This document shows, piece after piece, positions 53,835-61,215 of a DNA stretch of 64,000 nt (positions within the stretch are counted from its first letter, which is position 1; each line of letters starts with the position of its first letter). The stretch lies in assembly GCA_001724265.1 (NCBI GenBank), contig MEDY01000067.1, forward strand, positions 1 through 64,000, in the 5' to 3' direction. The notes under the pieces were generated by a model, which worked only from the letters and a program-made list of their open reading frames with translations, was not told the origin of the DNA and did not search any database. The position numbers and the translations under genes were made by a program. Origin of the DNA: Rhizaria sp. SCN 62-66 (taxonomy: Eukaryota > Rhizaria, unplaced).

Positions 53835-54357
53835 AGCAATTCTGTGAGATATTGTATATGGAGTCCGCAATTATTGGCTCCAATTTACTCTGATTGATTT
53901 ATGATAGCTCTGTTTTCTTTAAAATACACGATATTATTTGCTATAACACATCAATAACACTGAAACGTATCATGACTGTAAGTTTAATGAAGCGTACTAA
54001 CTGAGAATGATGACTATAGATTCAAAAAGATGTCAACATGTTCATCTCAAAGTGTTTGTGTCTTCAATGGCAATGTACTTTATGTTACTTAATTTTGGTT
54101 GAAAATATTTCACACTTGCAGATTTTAGCACGACTAAAGTTAATTCAAATAAAGTGTTCAGAAAACAAGATGAAGTGAACATTGGAATGTGCTATGTATG
54201 AAAACGAGTGTTTCTTCTTAATGTGTCACTCTGACGTCGCGCTACATGAGCTTCGACTCGTATCTGTTTATAAAGTTACTAAAATCCCGCAAACTGCGGC
54301 GATAGGGTGTTATATGTGGCATTTTTTCACTGATAAAGTGAATGTGACGCGCTGCAT
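53835..54357. other. convergent spacer with AATAAA
   Basis: 523 AT-rich bases between the TGA of the phosphoesterase gene and the TAA of BRX1. AATAAA at 54148-54153 may serve the plus-strand transcript. A short open frame starting at 54182 runs into BRX1 antisense and looks spurious. Confidence 0.5.
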
Positions 54358-55350
54358 TTACGCGAACATGTCCTCGAGCTCGTCCTCCTTGAGGGGGTTC
54401 TCCTCAATGTGGGCAGCGCGGGCGCGCTTGGCACGCTCGCGGACGACCATGGTGTCCTGCGAGCGGCGCTTGAGCAGCGCGCGCTTGATGTTGGGCGACA
54501 CGTAGTCGGGGTTCTCCCAGAGAACGGCGCCGCGGAAGGAGCCGGCGAAGATCTTGACGGGGGTCAGCACAAAGCGGGGGCCAATCTCCACCAGCACGGG
54601 CTCACCCTCCTTCTCCGTGCCGTGGTTGGCGTCATAGGCGATCTGGTAGTTGCGGAACCAGATGCGGCCGTTGATGAAGAAGAAAGAGAAGATGTGGTCC
54701 ACGAAGGGCTTCGTCTTGGGGTGGCCCTTGGGGGACGCGAAGCACTGCGACAGTAACTCGCGCATCAGCACAGAGTGCGGGGCGTCCGCAAACGAGCGGT
54801 CGAAGTGCATCACGGGGCGGGAGCCCTTGAGGCAGTTACCGGTAAGCTTAACCTCGGACATGGTGTGGATGTTCTGCACCAGGAACTTGATCGACGGGCC
54901 CGTGGGCGCGCGCGCGGCCCACATGTACAGGTCCTTGAACTTGCGCGCCTCGAAGAACAGGCAGTTGTTGCAGTTCTTCATGTCGGCAACGTCGTTCACC
55001 TCCTCCATGTTGTCTGTGAGAGAGGAGCAGCAGAGAGCGTGGGTGGAAAGAAAGGTCGCAAAGCAGAGGAAGTGAGATTTAGAAAGGATGCTGGAGAGTG
55101 CATAGAGCAAGAATACATATTAGAAATACAGCAGAAAGATAATATAGTATATGAAAAACGTACTCTTGCCATCGAACTTAGAGTCCTTGCGGCTGTGGGG
55201 GAGAAGGTCGCGGATATCCGTCAGCAGGTGGCGGTCGCGGTGCACAATGCCACGGGAGGCGAAAACAAGAGTGCGCTGCTTGTTCAGATAGTTGCCCACG
55301 TCCTTGTGGGCCTCACGGGCCTCCTTAGTGGCTTGAATACGCTTGAACAT
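54358..55350 (-). CDS. BRX1: ribosome biogenesis protein BRX1 (Brix domain)
   Basis: Exons 55350-55164 and 55013-54358 join in phase 1 and give 280 residues. Brix-domain proteins bind rRNA; BRX1 acts in the nucleolus in early 60S (large subunit) assembly. The product shows KQRTLVFASRGI, RHLLTDIRDLLPHS, DMKNCNNCLFFEARK, DLYMWAARAPTGPS, KFLVQNIHTMSEVKLTGNCL, GSRPVMHFD, PFVDHIFSFF, GRIWFRNYQI and VEIGPRFVLTPVKIF. These match BRX1 rather than the related RPF2, IMP4, SSF1 or RPF1. The C-terminal tail is basic and then acidic, as usual, and the length is normal. The stop is TAA. There is no in-frame TAG. The splice gives DGK-NNMEEVNDV, where relatives have a short charged linker. It is divergent from the secreted acidic repeat gene. 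Confidence 0.96.
55014..55163 (-). other. intron in BRX1, 150 nt
   Basis: Donor GTACGTTTTT and acceptor CTCTCACAG on the minus strand, phase 1. Both flanks align with the conserved Brix domain once joined, while the intron frame is AT-rich and non-conserved. Confidence 0.94.
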
Positions 55351-55741
55351 TGCCTCAGATTATTGAATCAACGGTCAATCACACCCTATATTCAACATTT
55401 GCGAAACGTCCTCTGGGCCGGCCCAGTCGGTCGAACTCGCTTGAGTTTGGATCGGATGGGTTCGTGAAAATTAAAAGGAATTCCGTCCCGCTTAGAAATG
55501 GTCGGTCAACGAAAAGGAGGAATCTGTTCGAGGTCATTGTGGACTCTACATAGGGTGTTATGATACTGCCGTATTTATTTGTGACTCTACATAGTTCTTT
55601 GTTTTCTATATTTAACCCACATATCGCCTGACGGTTGTTTGTCCTCTGTTCAGCCTCTGGAAGATCTCACCTCATGCCTCCTCGTTTACCCTCTTTTTGC
55701 CCCTTGCTTGTTGCCTTTTCCCCACAGTGTAGCCGCATAAA
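55351..55741. other. divergent spacer with TATA-like element
   Basis: 391 bases between BRX1 and the acidic secreted protein. A TATATTTAA sequence at 55607-55615, about 125 bases before the ATG at 55742, is a plausible core promoter element of the plus-strand gene. The last 60 bases before the ATG are pyrimidine-rich. No gene is seen. Confidence 0.45.
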
Positions 55742-56566
55742 ATGGCTCGCCAATTCCTTTTGGTGATTCTTTCTGTGGTCGCGATGCTCGCGGTTGGCGC
55801 TCTGGCCAACGTCGAGTACGCTGAGGCCGAGCTCGTCGAGACGGGCTCGCTGCTCGACCTCGCCAACCTCGAGGAGCCCGCCGTGGCTGCCCTCGTCGAG
55901 ATCGGTACCGAGCTCGAGGCTGAGGCCGAGGCCGAGGCCGAGGCTGAGGCTGATGCTGAGCTTGATCTCGAGGCTGAGGCTGAGGCCGATGCCGAGCTCG
56001 ACGCCGAGATGGACGCTGAGCTTGATGCTGAGCTCGACGCTGAGGCTGACGCCGAGGCTGACTTTGACGCTGACGCTGACGCCGACGCCGAGGTTGACGT
56101 CGCCGCCGAGGCCGAGGCCAGTACGGAGACCGAGGTCGACGCCGAGGCCAACGCCGACGCCGAGGCCCAGGCTGAGATCTTCATCGCGGGCCAGGTCGAC
56201 GTCGACATCGATGCCGAGGTCGAGGCCGAGATTGAGGCCGACATGGAGGCCGTCGCCGAGGCCCAGGTTGACGCTGAGGCTGAGGCCGAGGCTGGCGTTG
56301 ATGCTGAGGCCGAGACCGAGGTCGACGCTGAGGCCGAGGCCGAGTCTGAGGAGCCTTCTTTCCTCGAGTCCGAGATGTACCCCGACCGCCTCCCCGCGTT
56401 CAATCCCTACGCGGGCTACTCGGACGCCGACTCCCCGATCCAGAACGTCGCACTCGAGCCCACGTACCCGCGCACGCTGCCCTTTGCCACGCACCCCAAC
56501 CCCATCGCTGTGGCCACCGCCGCGCCCGCGCCCGCCGTGCCCGCCGCCGCCCCCATCAAGGTTTAA
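55742..56566 (+). CDS. secreted highly acidic Ala/Glu/Asp repeat protein
   Basis: A single exon, 274 residues, stop TAA. The N-terminus is a clear signal peptide: MARQF, a hydrophobic core ([15 protein letters not shown]), then LAN before the mature chain. Residues about 58-200 are almost entirely alternating Ala with Glu or Asp (AEAEAE, DAELDAE, DADADA), encoded by a six-base repeat of GCC/GCT plus GAG/GAC. The C-terminal 70 residues change character: Pro- and Tyr-containing ([19 protein letters not shown]), then Ala/Pro-rich, ending IKV. No Cys, lectin or enzyme motif is visible. The strong negative charge would suit cation (for example calcium) binding in a cell wall, scale or mucus, but that is inference. 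Strong, short-leader expression is suggested by the compact promoter. Confidence 0.9.
   Translation: MARQFLLVILSVVAMLAVGALANVEYAEAELVETGSLLDLANLEEPAVAALVEIGTELEAEAEAEAEAEADAELDLEAEAEADAELDAEMDAELDAELDAEADAEADFDADADADAEVDVAAEAEASTETEVDAEANADAEAQAEIFIAGQVDVDIDAEVEAEIEADMEAVAEAQVDAEAEAEAGVDAEAETEVDAEAEAESEEPSFLESEMYPDRLPAFNPYAGYSDADSPIQNVALEPTYPRTLPFATHPNPIAVATAAPAPAVPAAAPIKV
55915..56360 (+). repeat. six-base coding repeat (GCN-GAR/GAY)
   Basis: An imperfect tandem array of GCTGAG/GCCGAG/GCTGAC units inside the acidic secreted protein, coding Ala-Glu and Ala-Asp dipeptides. Third positions vary, so it is an ageing repeat rather than a recent expansion. Confidence 0.85.
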
Positions 56567-57515
56567 GCAATCAAGCGAACGAACGAGCGAGAGAGCATCG
56601 ATCTCTGCGAAGCGACCCAGTGACATGGTCACCGAAACGCGACGCGTCGTGCGATGGTAAGTGTGGATTGGAAGTGTGAATGGAGGATGACAACGACGGA
56701 CTGAGTGTCCGACTGTGAAAGCACAGTTGACGAAATGAGATTATGATGATGGGACGTGTGAGATGACAACGACGGCTTACGCTTGCGTATGTGCTCGTCT
56801 GTGCTTGCACGAGCACTTTGTATACAAAAGATATTCTCATACTCTGCGCTTTGGAATCGTTTTATCCTGACCACTGTGATCTCTTTCCTGAAATCATCCT
56901 ATGAAATGTATGCTGTATGCTGAACTGCATTGACATGAGAACTATATTTTAAGACATCTGAAAAGCATCGTTATAATAGCAATACAGGTCGAGTTAAAGA
57001 AAGTGACTTTGTATTCTGCCTGTCTCTCGCTGCGCACCCACCTCTGGGCAGCGAACCGCGGGCCGGGATAAAGATAAACGTATAGATTAGCTTAGTTTAG
57101 AAGTTGTTGTGTTTTTTTGTTCTTAATGGTGATGATGTTTTGCTCAATAGATATAATAATTTGCGAAATCTTCGCCAACTCGCTCGCTTGTCGCACTTAG
57201 CTCCACATAAACACGCACTTGCATGACACGATAGAACGGCTTGCAGCTCCTTGTTACACGATGCACTGCTGTCCCTGTTGGTCCGATGACTGCTGGATTG
57301 CTGCTGACGCACTTGCTAATGCTGTAACTGTGCCCCGTAATAATATTAATAACAGGTGGGACACATCAAAGCATAGCAGTGAAGCACTATCGCATCCCTC
57401 CGTCACCCCGCCTTCTTTATGATAGCGCGGACGGGTGCATGTTTGTACCTCCACAATCTTGTATCATGCGTGCATGCGTGCATGCGTGTCATGTGTGCGT
57501 TGTCAGTATGCGCGT
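56567..57515. other. convergent spacer, 949 bases
   Basis: Relatively AT-rich and without a supportable gene. It lies between the TAA of the acidic protein and the TAA of uL23m. It carries three exact copies of CATGCGTG at 57465-57488. No tRNA or snRNA could be recognised. Confidence 0.55.
57465..57488. repeat. tandem repeat, 3 x CATGCGTG
   Basis: Three perfect 8-base units directly 3' of the uL23m stop codon. This is a minor microsatellite. Confidence 0.8.
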
Positions 57516-58049
57516 TTACTGGCTGGGCGCAGGGACGGCGCCGGGGGTGCCAGCCTTGGCGGCAAAGTTCTCGAACGGCGGGAACTTGAAGGGCTCACTG
57601 AGACGAACCACGGCCTTCTTCCAGTCGGGACGCAGGTAGTAGAAGCCGAGCTTGTTGAGGCGCGTCTTGCCGATGAAGATGGACGTCTGCACGCGCATCA
57701 CGGGCGTGCGGTAGATCTCCTCAATGTAGTCCTTGATCTGCAGCTTGTTGAAGTTGATCGGAACGCGGAACACCACCTCGGTCGGGCGCATGGGCTTCGC
57801 GGGGCGCAGCATCATCATCGTCGTGCTGGGCAGCTTGATGCCCTTGAGCGCCGCGGTGTCCGCCAGACGGTTCGCCTGGCCCATGGTGCGCGCGTATTTA
57901 TGCGTCTTGCCGTAGGTCGCCTCGAGCGCCTTGGACTGGCGTGAGTCGGGCTGCGGCGTGCCGGCAGTGAAGCCGTTCTTGAAGCGGAGCCCGATCTTGG
58001 TGAGCTGCGCGGGCACGAGCTTGCGCACGGCCTGGGTCTGGTAAGACAT
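57516..58049 (-). CDS. mitochondrial large-subunit ribosomal protein uL23m
   Basis: 177 residues from ATG 58049 to TAA 57516-57518. The central part reads VVFRVPINFNKLQIKDYIEE, IYRTPVMRVQTSIF and PDWKKAVVRLSEPFKFP, the L23 fold in its mitochondrial form (MRPL23/MRP20). uL23 lies at the polypeptide exit tunnel. No long presequence is visible beyond the basic start MSYQTQAVRKLVPAQL. The ATG is preceded two bases upstream by CCCCCCACAG, which looks like a splice acceptor, so a leader intron in the upstream 0.4 kb is possible. No GTRCG donor could be found there, so I leave it unresolved. The frame continues open upstream without a better ATG. It is divergent from the gene at 58527, itself probably mitochondrial. 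Confidence 0.85.
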   Translation of the reverse strand: MSYQTQAVRKLVPAQLTKIGLRFKNGFTAGTPQPDSRQSKALEATYGKTHKYARTMGQANRLADTAALKGIKLPSTTMMMLRPAKPMRPTEVVFRVPINFNKLQIKDYIEEIYRTPVMRVQTSIFIGKTRLNKLGFYYLRPDWKKAVVRLSEPFKFPPFENFAAKAGTPGAVPAPSQ

Positions 58050-58526
58050 GCCTGTGGGGGGACAACGCGGCAAGCGGGTTGTTGTCGGCGCAGAGGAGCG
58101 AAGGGAAGCAGAAGGCAATAGAGAAGAAAGGCATAGAAGGCGAAAGTGAGTGCAACGACAGGCAGCTGAGAGAGGTCAATACAGGACAGGGCGTGGTTGC
58201 GCAAGAATGTAAAAAGTACATATGAATTTCCACGTCACATTGATTTTGTAAAATGCTATAGAATTTCTATTGGATACCACTATTATGTCCTGGGACAATC
58301 GAGAAATGCACTCCGCAAACAAATTCCTTTTCGACCAGTCCGACTTTTTCGGCCCTGCTGGCTTTGTGTCCATCCACATCACAGCATTTTCCAGTGCGCT
58401 CTGCTGATTTCTGTTGTCAAGTCAACGTATAATTGCACGTCGGTATACTTTCGATTGTATACAGCTCTGTGCTTTATCCGCAGCTCTATTAACGGTTGTC
58501 TGGCACTTATACCACCCTTCACATCA
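58050..58526. other. divergent spacer, uL23m / 614-residue mitochondrial protein
   Basis: 477 bases, AT-rich in the half next to the plus-strand gene. It may include a leader intron of uL23m ending at CCCCCCACAG (58052-58061 region). No gene is seen. The frame upstream of ATG 58527 is open but its composition is not protein-like. Confidence 0.45.
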
Positions 58527-60651
58527 ATGCTGAGCCGAGCTCTCAGCCGGTCTGTAGGCGCTGCAGTGGCCCCCTCGCCGGCGCGACAGCTATTGTCGGT
58601 GCCATTGCGTTTCTTATCGGCTGATAAGACCGAACGCCAGCGCAAGAAGCGTCCGATGCAGCCCGTGCTGTCCTCAGCGCTGCCGCTGCTGCCGCGGCAG
58701 GAGCTGGTAGTCCGTCAAGTGCCGGCCACCTCCACCAAGCTGCGGCTGCGGCTGCGCGCGCCGACGCTGAGCGAGCCCAACGCGTTTGTGGTGACGCCCG
58801 CGCGCGTGGGCGAGAACCCATGGTACTTCGACGACGACCCTGACGCTGACGCAGTCGCGGACTCGGGCATCCGCAGGGCCAAACCCAAACGCGGCGCCAA
58901 TGTTGCGGCGGCCGACGGCGCTGACGGGGCCAGCAAGGATGAGATCGACACCGACGCCTTCTCCGTTGATAACGGCAGTCGGCGCAAGGGCGGCCGTGGC
59001 GCCACTGCGGCCGCCGGCACTGGGGCTGATAATGAGCACGCGCAGGCGCAGGCCGCTGTTGCCGCCGCAGCTGCCGCAGCACGCAACTTACAAGGTACGA
59101 TACCTCACTAATCTTCCGTGCTTCAAACTCGATTTGCACTGCTGTTGCATGCAACTGCTTGTTTGTCATTTGGCCTTTGCTAATTTTACTGTCTATTCAC
59201 TCAGCCTCATGGATCCACATTGCTCTCTGCTGTTTCCATGACTCTTGCTTCCCACAGAGACCTACGAGGCAATGCCCCTGGCCGTCCTGCTCGCTAAGGC
59301 CGCCGGCGGCGACGCCGTGGCGCAGCGCACGGCGGGCATTCACTACCTGTCGCACGAGACGCTGCTGCCCGACGGCCAGCGCGCGCTCGCAGACCGGGAG
59401 GCGCGTTCGCGCGCCGGCGCGCTCACCGCGGCGGACAAGAAGGGGCTCACCGCGCTGAGCGGACTGCATCCCGACGCCGCCGAGGCCGAGGGCGCGCGCT
59501 GGCTCGCGCTGGGCGCGGAACAGGGCGACATCGAGGTGCGTCAACACTTTGACAAACAAAACCTAACTTGAACCGATCTCTATCTGATATACTCTCCTGC
59601 TCATTTTTCCTTCGTTCTTCTCTGTCTAATTATTTTTTTTACTGACACACAGAGCCACATCTACCTCGCAGCGCGCGCTGAGGAGCAGGTGTTATCTTCC
59701 CTCGAGCACGTGTTCCTCACGCACACCACCAACCCGCCCCCGCGCCCCTCCTACGACAACAGCCCCGCGAGCGCTAGTGACAGCAACAGCAACAGCAACA
59801 GCAACAGCGCTGCGAGTGGTAGGAACTCCGCGGACAGTGACGCGACCGAGGCGGCGCTGCGCGCCTGGTCCCCCGACCGGCCGGGCGTGCTGGCTGCGCT
59901 CGAGTGGGCCGCCGAGCTCCACGCCGCGGCCGCGCAGCTGCTGGCGGCCAAGCTCCGCGGCGTCCCGGTGGCCGCGCCGTGTCTCCGCACGGCCCCACCT
60001 GTGCCCGTGGGCGTGTGGTGCTACGAGCGCGCCGTGGAGCTGTCGCGGTCGCCGCAATGCTTCAACCAGTACGTTTCCTGGCTGTTGCAGCTCGACCGCG
60101 TCTGCCACGCAGCTGTTGACACTGACGGCGACAGGAGCGGCAACGACGACGCTCACAGCCACGATGCGAGTGCAAGGGCGAGTGTGAGTGGGGCTGCGAG
60201 CGCCAAGGCGGGCGACGACGAGGAGCGCGCTGCTTTAGCGGCCATGTCCCGTGTCCTCAAGGAAATGGTCTGCGGTCCCGAGCCTGAAGCAGAGGTCGCT
60301 GAAGGCGCCGGATACGCCGAGGAGCGTTTCATCGGGCTCCCGCGCTTCCCCGCCGACACGGGCCGCACCGTGTTCCTGGTCTATCTGGGCCACTACGCGC
60401 AGCGCGTGGCCGCGGGCGGCGCGCCGGGACTCATGGGCGACGCGTGCATGGTGCTGGCTGAGCTCGCGCGCGGCGGCGGCGGCGCTGACGGCGGCAAGGA
60501 CCCCGAGGCCGCGACGCTGGAGGCGGAGAGGTGGGAGGAGGTCGGCCGCCGCAACGGCGGGCTTAGCGTCGCGGAGCGGGCGCGCGAGCGCGTGCGTGCG
60601 CAGCAGGAAAACGAGTCCGGGGACGAACAGGACGATGAGGGCGAGAACTAA
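58527..60651 (+). CDS. hypothetical, probably mitochondrial protein with Sel1-like helices
   Basis: Exons 58527-59094, 59258-59535 and 59653-60651 give 614 residues, stop TAA. The N-terminus (MLSRALSRSVGAAVAPSPAR, RFLSA) is rich in Arg, Ser and Ala without acidic residues, as in a mitochondrial presequence. An Ala-rich linker follows. Exons 2 and 3 carry AKAAGGDAVAQRTAGIHYLS, then HPDAAEAEGARWLALGAEQG and SHIYLAARAEEQV, which resemble Sel1-type helical pairs, although I cannot confirm the repeat. Later helices include VLAALEWAAELHAAAAQLL, VWCYERAVELSRSP and VFLVYLGHYAQRVA, interrupted by a Ser/Asn/Asp tract (59760-59830). The C-terminus is acidic. No specific family is recognised. Splice joints are judged by frame continuity (NLQ-ETYEAMPL; GDIE-SHIYL). 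Confidence 0.72.
59095..59257 (+). other. intron 1 of the 614-residue protein gene, 163 nt
   Basis: Donor GTACGATACC, acceptor TTCCCACAG, phase 1, AT-rich. It joins CAA-G to AG-ACC and keeps the frame. Confidence 0.8.
59536..59652 (+). other. intron 2 of the 614-residue protein gene, 117 nt
   Basis: Donor GTGCGTCAAC, T-rich body, acceptor GACACACAG, phase 0. The frame before it ends in TGA within the intron; splicing gives GDIE-SHIYLAARAEE. Confidence 0.85.
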
Positions 60652-61215
60652 GTGTGTCGTCTCTCTGTTCGGTCAGAATTGGACCGCTTACTGCTCTTTT
60701 GTTTAAGTCAGACTGCGGCTCCCAGCTTGGATTAGGTCAGATGATATGCGTCGTCAAATTGTGATTTTGAAACATTTACAAAGTTAACATTATTTATTCG
60801 AAACGAAAATCAATCTAAAATTGTTATTTTATTGTGATTATATAGCAAAACACGCACAATAAAAACAATGCCATTTTTCTCTCTGTTGCTCACGATCACT
60901 TCAAGTTGACTTAAAGCGAACCGACCGCAGGAGAGGCACCCTTGACTAGGCCGGGAGCCTTGTGTCGATTGTGCTCAAACCCGACTCATATTTGTCCTCT
61001 GGACTTGTGCAAGCATTTTCAGCACAAACATTGAGGGTGCATCTCTTCAAGTCGTTAATTGCACTCCCTGTGCACGGTAGCCGGGGATGGCGCCAGGTCC
61101 GCACGAGTCTTGCAGACCGCGCTGCCATTGGAGACCCCCTGCTTCTCTCCATCCTAAATCAGCGGGTCGACACACTTACCTGCATTACTGGCTCTCAGCC
61201 CCATTCGTCGTGGCC
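60652..61215. other. intergenic spacer between two co-oriented plus-strand genes
   Basis: 564 bases. The first half is AT-rich with AATAAA at 60858-60863, a plausible polyadenylation signal for the upstream gene. The second half rises in GC and includes an in-frame ATG at 61087 that could be an alternative start of the next gene. No RNA gene is seen. Confidence 0.5.
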
